A stretch of DNA of 64,000 nt, taken from NCBI RefSeq assembly GCF_017068395.1, contig NZ_CP070619.1, forward strand, positions 5,952,001-6,016,000. Direction: 5' to 3'. Shown here piece after piece: positions 40,101-47,967 of the stretch (the first letter of the stretch is position 1; each line of letters opens with the position of its first letter). The DNA comes from Rhodococcus pseudokoreensis (GTDB lineage: Bacteria; Actinomycetota; Actinomycetes; Mycobacteriales; Mycobacteriaceae). The notes beneath the pieces are model-generated. The model was given only the letters and a program-made list of their open reading frames with translations, did not search any database and had not been told where the DNA came from. Made by a program: the position numbers and the translations under genes.

Positions 40101-40111
40101 TAGTCCGACAG
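40101..40111. promoter_or_regulatory. FCD-GntR-type operator before GntR copy 1
   Basis: TAGTCCGACAG, two arms GTC/GAC around one base, 34 bp before the start codon. The second GntR gene has its version at exactly the same distance. Confidence 0.55.
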
Positions 40112-40324
40112 TTTACTACCTTCATATGAGGTGGAGCGACTCGGCTCGCACCGCAAGCGTCCCGGATCGGGGAGAAAGGGGCCACCCCACATGTTGGGCG
40201 TCCCGGATTTCCAGGCCAGGTGCTCCGTGCTATCCGGGAAGGGTCTCTCCAACCCACTTGCCACGGCGGTGGAGTAGGGCGGGCGGTAGGACCCATAGCA
40301 GACCACACCCGCCACCGACGACAT

Positions 40325-40367
40325 GTCTGCAATGCCGCCCTCCGCGACCGAAGGCGGCATTGCAGAC
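40325..40367 (-). terminator. Perfect 15-bp hairpin ending the ABC transporter operon
   Basis: Arms 40325-40339 and 40353-40367 pair perfectly with a 13-base loop, 23 bp after the substrate-binding protein stop on the minus strand. It isolates the ABC operon from GntR copy 1; the rest of the 40068-40390 gap holds only the operator. Confidence 0.72.
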
Positions 40368-40390
40368 CTACGTCCAGGAGACCCGGAGCC

Positions 40391-41467
40391 TCACTGGGAC
40401 GTGGCCGCGGTAGCGATATCGGTGTCCACAGCCTCGCTGAGGAGGTCCTCGCTGAGACCGTTGCCGCCCATGACCCCGTTCTGGAACCTCAGTGCCGCCA
40501 TGGCAGCGCTGTCATCGATCACCGGGCTTGCCGGCCATGAATGGAGATTCGACTGAAATGCTTCTGCGTAGATCGTCGGGTCTATGGTGCCCAGGAACGG
40601 CTGGGCGATCTTGGCGGCCGTCTCAGGATCCTCGTGAATGACTTTCTGTGCCCGTGCGAGGGCCGCGGTGAAGCACTCGAGCACGTCGGACTTTTGCGCG
40701 ATTGTTCGGTCGGAGGCCATGGCGGTGATGTAAAGGTTGTTCGCGAGCGGCTTGTAGTCGCCGTTAGCGATGTTGTACAGGTACGTGCCCTGTCCCTGCT
40801 GCAGCGCGATATCTGACTGTGGTGACGAGATGGCAATCGCGTCGAAGCGGTCACCCGTGAAGCCGGAAACGCTGCTCCCGCCGCTACCGGTGGCGATGAT
40901 TTCCATGTCTTTGTCGGGGTCCATTCCTCCCGCCGCGGCGAGGTAGCGGATCAGTTGGTCACTGCCGCTGCCGCTGCCGGTAACACCGATGCGCCGGCCT
41001 TTCAGTGCCTGGAGTCGTTCGGAATCGGAAGAATTCTCAGTAATACCGAGATCGTCCAAGATCGACTTCTTGATGATCACATTGGTGCCGAGGTTCTCGA
41101 CTTGGGCGAAAGCTCTGACAGGAGCTCCTTCGTGGCGGGCGACGTACACCTCGCCCGCGGTTACGAGTGCCACTTCGACGCTGCCACTGACTGCAGCTGC
41201 GACGATTCCTGATCCGGTGTGCACCTCAACGCTTTCCGGGACGAGGCCCTCCTGCTCGAAGTATCCGGCGCCTTCCGCGACGTAGAAGGGCAAATAGACG
41301 AAGCTGGGTGCGGTTTGGGCTATTCTGATCGGCGCGCCCTGGCAGGTACCGGTTGCGGCAGCACCGGGGTCGGCAGAATTCCCACCACCCCCGGCGCAGC
41401 CGGCGAGCAACATCACTACTGATGAGGCGCCGGCAATGGCAGTCTTTCGCGCACGGCTCTTGATCAT
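40391..41467 (-). CDS. ABC transporter substrate-binding lipoprotein (NMT1/SsuA-like)
   Basis: A 358-residue periplasmic-type binding protein anchored as a lipoprotein: the signal peptide ends in the lipobox VMLLAGCAGG, Cys about residue 24. The fold is NMT1/TauA/SsuA-like (IAQTAPSFVYLPFYVAEGAGYFEQEGL, GSGIVAAAVSG). AAGGGAAAG precedes the ATG. Family members bind sulfonates, nitriles, aromatic or other carboxylates and thiamine precursors. It works with the permease and ATPase encoded upstream; the 170-bp gap before it may hold its own processing or promoter signal. Confidence 0.9.
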   Translation of the reverse strand: MIKSRARKTAIAGASSVVMLLAGCAGGGGNSADPGAAATGTCQGAPIRIAQTAPSFVYLPFYVAEGAGYFEQEGLVPESVEVHTGSGIVAAAVSGSVEVALVTAGEVYVARHEGAPVRAFAQVENLGTNVIIKKSILDDLGITENSSDSERLQALKGRRIGVTGSGSGSDQLIRYLAAAGGMDPDKDMEIIATGSGGSSVSGFTGDRFDAIAISSPQSDIALQQGQGTYLYNIANGDYKPLANNLYITAMASDRTIAQKSDVLECFTAALARAQKVIHEDPETAAKIAQPFLGTIDPTIYAEAFQSNLHSWPASPVIDDSAAMAALRFQNGVMGGNGLSEDLLSEAVDTDIATAATSQ

Positions 41468-41636
41468 GACTTTCCCTTCGATACGTGGCGAAGTGACGCC
41501 GTCTGTGGAGATCTCGCGACTAGCAGACGATCGCGGAGTTGGGGATGAACGCGGGGCCTGGATCGCGAGTTGTTCGGCGGGCACGAGGCCCAGGCCGGAG
41601 ACGGGGTGACCAGGCGTAGCCCCGTTCCCGTTGCGT

Positions 41637-42515
41637 TCAACTTGTGCGTCGTCCTGTGATCCTCTCGGACCAGTCGACCATGAAGTTGAGAAGTGTCCCG
41701 ATCAGCATGAGGATGAACAATGCAGCGAAGGTGCCGGCCGTGTTGAAGGTTCCGGCTGCACGGGCGAGCAGGAATCCCAATCCCTTGTTGGATGCAACGA
41801 TCTCACCGACTACGGCTCCGATCAGCGCATAAGGTACCGCCAGTCGTAGTCCGGTGTAGATCCAGACTGCGGCGCTGGGAAGTACCACCTTCAAGAGCAG
41901 GTCGCTTCGTCTGCCGCCCATAACGCGGACCACGTCGACGAGGTCCTTGTCGACGTCCCGCACGCCGGCATAGGTGTTGTAGAAGACCAGGAAGAAACAG
42001 ACGACTGCGGTCAGCACCACCTTGGAGGCGAGGTCGACACCGAACCACAGGATGAATAGCGGTGCCAACGCGACCTTCGGCAACGAGTAGATTGCTGTGA
42101 CAATGGGGTCGAGCAATTGAGCAAGCCATTCGACACGACCCAGAACAAATCCGACCGTGATTCCGCCGACGGCCCCGAAGACTAAGCCGAGGAGCATCTC
42201 GGTCAGCGTCGTCTGCAGGTGGATCAGAATGTCCCCGGAGGAGATCCATCCCCAAAGCACCTCCCAGATGGCCGACGGCTTCGAAATCCAAAACTCGTCG
42301 ACCCAGCGTCCCGAGATGAATTCCCAGATCGCCAGAATCGCGACGACGATCCCGATTCGTCCCAGCTGGATAGCTGCGAGGTGAAGCCAGCGGCTGCTTC
42401 CGGAACGAGGCTCGTCGAGCCACACGGTCTCGTCGTGCGGACGCTCCTCGACGGCCGTCGGCGTTTGGTCGGGGTGTGCGGTCAGGACATCGACCGCTTC
42501 AGCGGTATTCTTCAT
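41637..42515 (-). CDS. ABC transporter permease (SsuC/TauC-like)
   Basis: A 292-residue BPD-type inner-membrane protein with six predicted membrane segments after a 45-residue cytoplasmic N-terminus. The EAA loop is visible around VVRVMGGRRSDLLLKVVLP. Its start overlaps the ATPase stop by 4 bases (ATGA). It forms the channel for the substrate delivered by the lipoprotein. Confidence 0.9.
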   Translation of the reverse strand: MKNTAEAVDVLTAHPDQTPTAVEERPHDETVWLDEPRSGSSRWLHLAAIQLGRIGIVVAILAIWEFISGRWVDEFWISKPSAIWEVLWGWISSGDILIHLQTTLTEMLLGLVFGAVGGITVGFVLGRVEWLAQLLDPIVTAIYSLPKVALAPLFILWFGVDLASKVVLTAVVCFFLVFYNTYAGVRDVDKDLVDVVRVMGGRRSDLLLKVVLPSAAVWIYTGLRLAVPYALIGAVVGEIVASNKGLGFLLARAAGTFNTAGTFAALFILMLIGTLLNFMVDWSERITGRRTS

Positions 42516-43366
42516 ACCTCGTCACCTTCGTTCAGGTCCTCCGAGAGAACGGACCACAGGTATTCGTTGAGCTCGCTGAATCGAGGGTCGAAACGGAGCT
42601 TGGACAAATCACGCGGACGCGGGAGGTCGATCGGGACATCCACCTTGACCTGTGAGGGGCGCGCGGAAAGCACGACGACCCGGTCGCCGAGGGCTACGGC
42701 TTCGGAGATGTCGTGCGTGATGAAGACGACCGTGCACTTCGACGCAGCCCAGATGCGCAGCAGTTCCTGCTGCATGATCCCCCTGAGCTGCGCATCGAGC
42801 GCACCGAACGGTTCATCGGCGAAAATGACCTCGGGCTTGTGGGCCAAGGTCCGTGCAAGCGTCACACGCTTGCGCATGCCGCCGGAGAGTTCGCCAGGGT
42901 AGGCCTTCTCGAATCCGGCGAGGCCCACAAGCTCGATCATCTCGGCGACCCGATTCCGGATGGCGTCCTTGCCCATCCTGCGGATTTGGAGAGGCAGTGC
43001 GATGTTTGCCGTAACGGTGCGCCACGGCATCAGGTTGTCTTTCTGGGTGACGTACCCAACCTTGGTGTTCGGCTCGGGAACTGGGGCACCGTCGTAGAGC
43101 ACTTTGCCAGCTGACGGCAGCATCAGGCCGGCAGACATGTTGAGTAGCGTGGACTTACCGCAGCCGCTCGGGCCGACGACGCAAACGAACTCGCCCTCGT
43201 TGACGGTGAGATCCAGCCCCTCCATTACCGTGACGCTTTGACTCTTGCGATGAAATCGCTTGCCGAGCCGTTGAAACTCGATCTTTGGTCTGACCGTGTG
43301 CGTCGCCATATGAGTCGCCACGGGCGTGCTTGCATTCGGCATCTTTCGATTCCTACTTGTCGTCAT
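42512..43366 (-). CDS. ABC transporter ATPase (SsuB/TauB-like)
   Basis: A 284-residue nucleotide-binding subunit: Walker A GPSGCGKST, signature LSGGMRKRV, Walker B VIFADEPFGALD and switch His in VVFITHDISEA. It is the first gene of the leftward ATPase-permease-binding protein operon. The start at 43366 has a weak ribosome site; ATG at 43342 or 43309 would also give a full domain. The promoter element at 43454-43484 lies about 90 bp upstream and carries the GntR-type operator. Confidence 0.9.
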   Translation of the reverse strand: MTTSRNRKMPNASTPVATHMATHTVRPKIEFQRLGKRFHRKSQSVTVMEGLDLTVNEGEFVCVVGPSGCGKSTLLNMSAGLMLPSAGKVLYDGAPVPEPNTKVGYVTQKDNLMPWRTVTANIALPLQIRRMGKDAIRNRVAEMIELVGLAGFEKAYPGELSGGMRKRVTLARTLAHKPEVIFADEPFGALDAQLRGIMQQELLRIWAASKCTVVFITHDISEAVALGDRVVVLSARPSQVKVDVPIDLPRPRDLSKLRFDPRFSELNEYLWSVLSEDLNEGDEV

Positions 43367-43986
43367 TCCACGGCGGCGTCTGAGGACGCTCGTGATGTTG
43401 AACGGAAGGGAGGCGGGTCGGATGAATCGGGCAAAACGACTCCGCGCCCTATGAGACTGACATCACAGCGAATGTAAGTCAATAGATATCGGGTTAAACA
43501 TCAGCTTTTGGCAGCGGGTGTGTTGTGGCGTCGTCGAGGGTGCCAATTCTCCACCCCCCAGCAACAGCTGCGGCCTTCCATCGGTGCTGGTAATTACCGC
43601 ATTTCCGCGAGAAAATGAGGTGTGCTTCGACTCCCGGCGCGAAGCAACCTGCGAACCACGCGTATGTGTAGGCCCAGCGCGTTGGGTCCCCGCACGCTGC
43701 GTTGTGTCTACCCCTCGATGTCAGGGCTGATTCGTGACGGCATCGAATCTGAGGGTGACAATGGGTGCGTCGCAGTCGGACGAGCCGGCCGCGTGTCGGG
43801 TCGCTGTGCCCAACGCTAATGGGACAGATGTCCCGGGATGGGATGAAGGGGGGATCGGTCTGCCTGGGTGGATTCGACCCACGGGGTAGCAGCAATGCGC
43901 AGCTTCGGGTTATCTGCTGGGGCAGAAGAATTCGGTGGCAAAACGGCTCTGCGACAAACCACACCCCGACCGGTGAGTCGCTCAGT
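43367..43986. other. Upstream region of the ABC operon, no gene
   Basis: About 620 bases. The promoter/operator at 43454-43484 is the only clear signal. The 156-codon minus-strand frame at 43494-43964 is rich in Cys, His and Arg without domain resemblance and has no ribosome site. Confidence 0.5.
43454..43484 (-). promoter_or_regulatory. Promoter/operator of the ABC operon, twin of the element at 30467
   Basis: On the minus strand the block 43484-43458 starts TATTGACTTACATT and ends GATGTCA, matching the aldehyde dehydrogenase upstream block at 23 of 27 positions. AGACTGACATC (43454-43464) is an FCD-GntR-type operator. Shared control of import and oxidation is implied. Confidence 0.6.
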
Positions 43987-44793
43987 TCAAGCTGAGATGC
44001 CTGTTGTCAGGGCGCTTGTCGGGCACGGCTGGGCGGGAACCTTGTCGTTCGCGTCCATGCTTCTGCGGATGTGGTCGCGTAGGTAGCTCAGGTGCTCGGT
44101 GACCGCACGCTCGGCCGCTTCGGGATCCTGATTGGCGATCGCGTCAACAATGCGCTGGTGTTGGGCGTAGGTATCGCGGCCCAATCTGGGTGAGAGGTCC
44201 AGGTGTCCGACGGGTTCGGATTCGTGGTGGAGGGCGTAGACCAGGGAGGCGAGGATCCGGTTGCCGGACATCCGCGCGATCGTGATGTGGAACCGCGCGT
44301 CGAGTTCCGGGATCATCGGGTCGTCGACCGTCCGCCGCTTCTGTTCGGACAGGATCGCGCGGAGTTCCTCGACGTCGGCGTCGGTGCGGTTTTGGGCGGC
44401 CAGGACCGCTACTGGTATCTCGAGGTGCTGGCGGGCCATGGCGACCTCGTTGAAGCTCACGCTGCCCAGTCGCAGGAGGTTGTGCATCGATTCCTGGACG
44501 ACCTCGCCGAGGGCGGTGTGGTCGACGGCTTGCACGAAGCTTCCGCCGCCGGCGCCGGGGACTTTGCGGATCAGGCCCTGGGTCTCGAGTGCGGAGAGTG
44601 CCTCGCGGATGGTGGGACGGCTGACGCTGAACTGTCGGGCGAGTTCCGTCTCCGGTGGGAGGCGGTCCCCGGTGCGGAGTTGGCCGTCGAGGACGGCCTT
44701 ACGCAGCGCGTCTTCGACTTGTTGGCGGGGGCGCAGCACCTTCTGCCCGAGGATCGGCGGCTGGGCAATGCCACCGCTAGTGCTGTTTGACAT
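43987..44793 (-). CDS. FCD-domain GntR-family regulator, copy 2
   Basis: A 268-residue near-twin of the regulator at 39285, with the same winged helix and FCD domain. Differences up to residue 252 are about eight (for example AEMK to SEQK and AQFH to ARFH in the FCD part); the last 16 residues are unrelated. Substitutions beside the putative metal histidine could change effector response. It lies downstream of the MFS gene, with its own TATAAT -10 and operator 34 bp before the start. Confidence 0.93.
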   Translation of the reverse strand: MSNSTSGGIAQPPILGQKVLRPRQQVEDALRKAVLDGQLRTGDRLPPETELARQFSVSRPTIREALSALETQGLIRKVPGAGGGSFVQAVDHTALGEVVQESMHNLLRLGSVSFNEVAMARQHLEIPVAVLAAQNRTDADVEELRAILSEQKRRTVDDPMIPELDARFHITIARMSGNRILASLVYALHHESEPVGHLDLSPRLGRDTYAQHQRIVDAIANQDPEAAERAVTEHLSYLRDHIRRSMDANDKVPAQPCPTSALTTGISA

Positions 44794-44804
44794 ATGCGCT
44801 CCAG
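44039..44804. repeat. 766-bp direct repeat, right copy (GntR gene)
   Basis: Partner of 39313-40078 in the same orientation. The two copies bracket the ABC importer operon; recombination between them would delete 4726 bp including all three transporter genes and leave one hybrid regulator. Confidence 0.92.
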
Positions 44805-44822
44805 TAGTCCGGGACAGTCACC

Positions 44823-44837
44823 ATTATAGCCTGACAA
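44823..44837 (-). promoter_or_regulatory. Operator and TATAAT -10 of GntR copy 2
   Basis: TAGCCTGACAA (44827-44837) is the operator variant; a perfect minus-strand TATAAT (44828-44823) overlaps it by two bases. The 34-bp distance to the start codon matches copy 1. Autorepression is the simplest reading. Confidence 0.5.
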
Positions 44838-44854
44838 TTTACAGGGCCGGGTCC

Positions 44855-46126
44855 TCACATGGATGGATCGGCTGTACGGGGAGTTCGCACAATGAGGCCG
44901 GCGGAGACAAGGAGGAGCACGGCCGGCCACCAGAAGGCAGCAGCCAGACCAAGGCCACCGGCAAGGGCGCCCGCCGAGATCGGCACAACGACCTGACCGA
45001 GACGATTGCCGCTCAGCCGGATACTGACTGCCGTACCCCGCAGATGGACGGGTGTCTGCGCAGCTACCCACGCCATCGTTGCGGGTTGTCCGATTCCCAG
45101 CCCCAGTCCGGCCAACGCCATGGCGGCGAAAAGCGCAGGGCCGGGTCTATCGAGCATTCCGAGCACCGGCAAACTGGAGAGGCTGATTGCTGCCAGGGTC
45201 ATGGTGCCGATTAGGAGCCGTCGACGTGTGAACCGGGTGATCAGCCGGACCATCCAGATTCGCACCACCATGGCAGCAACACCCTCGGTAGCTAGCAGCA
45301 ATCCGACGGTGAGCGGTGAGAGCCCATGCTGTTGCCCGAAAACGGGAAGAAAGGCCACCAGCAGATCGATCGAGGTGAGCACCGTGAGACTGGCCAGCAT
45401 CGCCGCCGGCACAGCAGGCAATCGCATCACCGACGAGAAGCTTCCCCGTCCGGGCCGAATGTCTGATACGGGACGCTGCATGAGCGATCCCGGCCACATC
45501 TTGAGGCTGATGGCTGACAATGTTGCCACCACCGCCATGCCGGAAACGATTGTGAGCACGATGTGACTGTTCGGGATGTCGATGGCCGACTCGCCGTGGC
45601 TGCCGGTCACCTCGCCGACCAGGAAGCCGGTCATGGCCGGTGCAACGATCTGGGCGACTGCGTTCACTGTCGTAAGCGTGGCGAATCTGGTGTCACGCCG
45701 TTTCGGTTCACTTCCTTTGGCGATCAACGTCTGCGATGCAACGACCAAGATCAGGTGGCCCAGGCCGAGAAACGCACTGCACACCCCGAGTAGCAGCAGG
45801 CTCGACGGGGCAAGCAGGGACAGCAGGGTTGAGCACACCAGGACCCCCCCGAGTACGAGGAACCCCGTCTCGCCTCGACGATCGACCGCCTTTCCGAGCG
45901 GAAGCGCCACGACGAGCGCTAGTACAGAGAACGCCGCGGTGATGACACCGACCTGCACCGCTCCCGCACCCGCCGCGAGGCTCTCGTAGGTAATCAATGG
46001 CCGGATCGCCGAGCTGATGAACTGGGCAACGAAGGTCACCACCATCAATCGGGCGAACCACGGACGGCTCACGCGTGATGTCCAGCTGCGTTGCGGCAGG
46101 ATGCCAGTCGTCCCAGACTCGCTCAT
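44855..46126 (-). CDS. MFS transporter
   Basis: A 423-residue 12-segment major facilitator, different in type from the two MHS proteins. Landmarks are LGKAVDRRGETGFL, GLGHLILVVASQTLIAKG and GLGLGIGQPATMAWVAAQTP. Its ATG overlaps the alpha/beta hydrolase stop by 4 bases. As the last gene of the long leftward CoA-pathway operon it may export a waste product or import an alternative substrate. Confidence 0.87.
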   Translation of the reverse strand: MSESGTTGILPQRSWTSRVSRPWFARLMVVTFVAQFISSAIRPLITYESLAAGAGAVQVGVITAAFSVLALVVALPLGKAVDRRGETGFLVLGGVLVCSTLLSLLAPSSLLLLGVCSAFLGLGHLILVVASQTLIAKGSEPKRRDTRFATLTTVNAVAQIVAPAMTGFLVGEVTGSHGESAIDIPNSHIVLTIVSGMAVVATLSAISLKMWPGSLMQRPVSDIRPGRGSFSSVMRLPAVPAAMLASLTVLTSIDLLVAFLPVFGQQHGLSPLTVGLLLATEGVAAMVVRIWMVRLITRFTRRRLLIGTMTLAAISLSSLPVLGMLDRPGPALFAAMALAGLGLGIGQPATMAWVAAQTPVHLRGTAVSIRLSGNRLGQVVVPISAGALAGGLGLAAAFWWPAVLLLVSAGLIVRTPRTADPSM

Positions 46127-47007
46127 CCGGTATGCCCAGGGTGCTGAGCAAAGAGGCTGATGATCCACGCAGCTGCCAGAGGCTGTTCGAGGATTAAATG
46201 ATGACTTGCACCGGGGACCCGCAGTAGTGCTCCTGCAGGACCGAGTGACTCGTGGATCCGCTGGGCCATCGCCTCGTCGACGAAGCCGTTCTCGGCCTGC
46301 ACCCACCAGGTGGGTATTCGCGCTGGTCGGACGAAGTCGTCGGGGACCTGGGGTCGCAGATAGATGCGGGGGTCGAACTTGAGCGCCCACCGATCACCCG
46401 ATCGCCGAAATGCGGTCTGCGTGATGTGGTTCATCACTTCAGCAGGAGCCACGGTAACGGGTGGGAAGGTCTTGTAGCCATTGAGTGCTTCGGTTCGTGA
46501 GGTGAAGGATCTCACCGGTCGGGCAGCGATCTTCTGGCGCCGCTCCGCGTAGCTGTTGGACGTACGCCGAAGGGGGCTGTCGAGCGCCAGGACTGCACCG
46601 AACAGGTCCAACTGACGCTGAGCCGCATTTACCGCTACGAGACCGCCCATGCTGTGTCCGACGAGCAGTGGGCGGGGACGGCAGAAAGTTTCCGCGACGT
46701 CGGCCACCTCATCGGACCATGCATCCAGGGTGTACTGCTCCCGGTGTTGGCTGTCGCCATGCCCCGACAAGTCGAGTGCGACCACCCGCCCCGCTCCATT
46801 TATGAACGGGGCCAGGTGGTCCCACCATTGGCGCTGGGCCGCCCCACCGTGGATTAGCACCACATCGGGTCCCCCTCGACCGCTTCGGCCTTCCCAACAG
46901 TTCACGGTGATCTCGGCGCCGCCGGCACGAACACGCTCAGTGCGGGGGGGAGTGAGATAGGCCGAGTTCCACGAATGCTCGACGTTGACGTCCAGCTTGG
47001 CGGTCAT
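46123..47007 (-). CDS. Alpha/beta hydrolase
   Basis: A 294-residue alpha/beta-hydrolase with the normal nucleophile Ser in LLVGHSMGGLVA, oxyanion segment LIHGGAAQ and catalytic His in VPGASHHLILEQP. Possible roles are ester, lactone or C-C bond hydrolysis in the pathway. It sits 13 bp after a MaoC gene and overlaps the MFS gene, so it belongs to the leftward operon. Confidence 0.87.
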   Translation of the reverse strand: MTAKLDVNVEHSWNSAYLTPPRTERVRAGGAEITVNCWEGRSGRGGPDVVLIHGGAAQRQWWDHLAPFINGAGRVVALDLSGHGDSQHREQYTLDAWSDEVADVAETFCRPRPLLVGHSMGGLVAVNAAQRQLDLFGAVLALDSPLRRTSNSYAERRQKIAARPVRSFTSRTEALNGYKTFPPVTVAPAEVMNHITQTAFRRSGDRWALKFDPRIYLRPQVPDDFVRPARIPTWWVQAENGFVDEAMAQRIHESLGPAGALLRVPGASHHLILEQPLAAAWIISLFAQHPGHTG

Positions 47008-47020
47008 CGGCCCGCCTCCA

Positions 47021-47485
47021 TCACTCGGGCCGGCACTTCATCAGCAGCGGCATAACACCTTCCTGCACAACCTCTTCGCGCTGATTGACCAGCTGGTATC
47101 GCCGTCGCAACACGCCCCGCTTACCGTCGCTGGTGAGCTTCTTGTCCTCGATGAGGACCTTGACATGGATCGTGTCGCCGTCGAAGACCGGTCCCTTGAA
47201 CCGCCATTCCTCGATACCGAGCAGGGCGATGGTGCCGGCTTCGAAAACACCGAGTCGCGTGACGAGTCCGGTCAGCACGCTCATGCCCAACACGCCGTGC
47301 GCGATGCGTTCGCCGAACTGGCTCTTGCTGGCGAATTCGGCGTCGGTGTGAATCGGGTTGTAGTCACCGGAGAGGCCGGCGAAGGTCGCGACCTCCGCCA
47401 GCCCGACCGTCCTGCTGGGGGTGGTGAAGGTGTCCCCGATGTCGAAATCCTCGAAATAGAAGGCCGGCTTTGTTGCGTTGCCCAT
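47021..47485 (-). CDS. MaoC-family hydratase, second of two
   Basis: A 154-residue hot-dog fold protein with the hydratase 2 motif around LSGDYNPIHTDAEFA and GERIAHGVLGMSVLTG (Asp and His as catalytic pair). It hydrates a trans-2-enoyl-CoA, giving the R-hydroxyacyl-CoA. Its start overlaps the stop of the preceding MaoC gene by one base, so the pair probably forms a heteromer. Confidence 0.9.
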   Translation of the reverse strand: MGNATKPAFYFEDFDIGDTFTTPSRTVGLAEVATFAGLSGDYNPIHTDAEFASKSQFGERIAHGVLGMSVLTGLVTRLGVFEAGTIALLGIEEWRFKGPVFDGDTIHVKVLIEDKKLTSDGKRGVLRRRYQLVNQREEVVQEGVMPLLMKCRPE

Positions 47486-47958
47486 CAGTTCTCCTCCTCG
47501 GGCGTCGATCCGAATGTCTTGCTCTTGATCATGCGCACGGACGTGTAGGTCGCCACCGTTGCGCCCTTGGAGTTCACGACGACGTTCTCGGTCGTCACCA
47601 CCCCCCGGTCACCGCGTGAGGTCAGCCGCTTGGAGACCACGTTGATCTGGGTCTGGATGGTGTCGCCGGCATATACCGGCGCTTTCCATGTCGGGGTCAG
47701 TCCAAGAAGCGCAAGCCCGGTGCCACGCGTAACCCCCGCCGAGAGAATAAGGCCTTCGGCGAACGACAATGTGAGCATGCCAGGGGCGATGCGGCCGGCG
47801 TAGTGCTCGGGCAGGTTGACGTACTCCAGATCCATAAAAGTCGGTGTGAGGAACCCACACAGATTCACAAACGCCGAGATGTCGTAGTCGGTGACCGTGC
47901 GTCGCGGTGTCTCGATTCGCTGGCCTTCGTAGTAATCCTCGAAATACAGCCCGTCCAC
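47485..47958 (-). CDS. MaoC-family dehydratase-like protein, first of two
   Basis: A 157-residue hot-dog protein (YEGQRIETPRRTVTDYDISAFVNLCG, RIAPGMLTLSFAEGL). The usual Asp-His motif is altered: the segment after VNLCG reads FLTPTFMDLEY rather than DxNPxH. It may therefore be the non-catalytic partner of the MaoC protein encoded next, as in heteromeric hydratases. It lies 9 bp from the acyl-CoA dehydrogenase. Confidence 0.85.
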   Translation of the reverse strand: MDGLYFEDYYEGQRIETPRRTVTDYDISAFVNLCGFLTPTFMDLEYVNLPEHYAGRIAPGMLTLSFAEGLILSAGVTRGTGLALLGLTPTWKAPVYAGDTIQTQINVVSKRLTSRGDRGVVTTENVVVNSKGATVATYTSVRMIKSKTFGSTPEEEN

Positions 47959-47967
47959 GCCGACCCC

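Noticed and set aside
43494..43964. A 156-codon minus-strand frame in the ABC operon upstream region
   Set aside because: No ribosome site, no recognisable motif, unusual Cys/His/Arg content.
39313..44804. The GntR direct repeats as ends of a composite transposon
   Set aside because: The repeats are regulator genes without transposase, terminal inverted repeats or target duplications; gene duplication is simpler.
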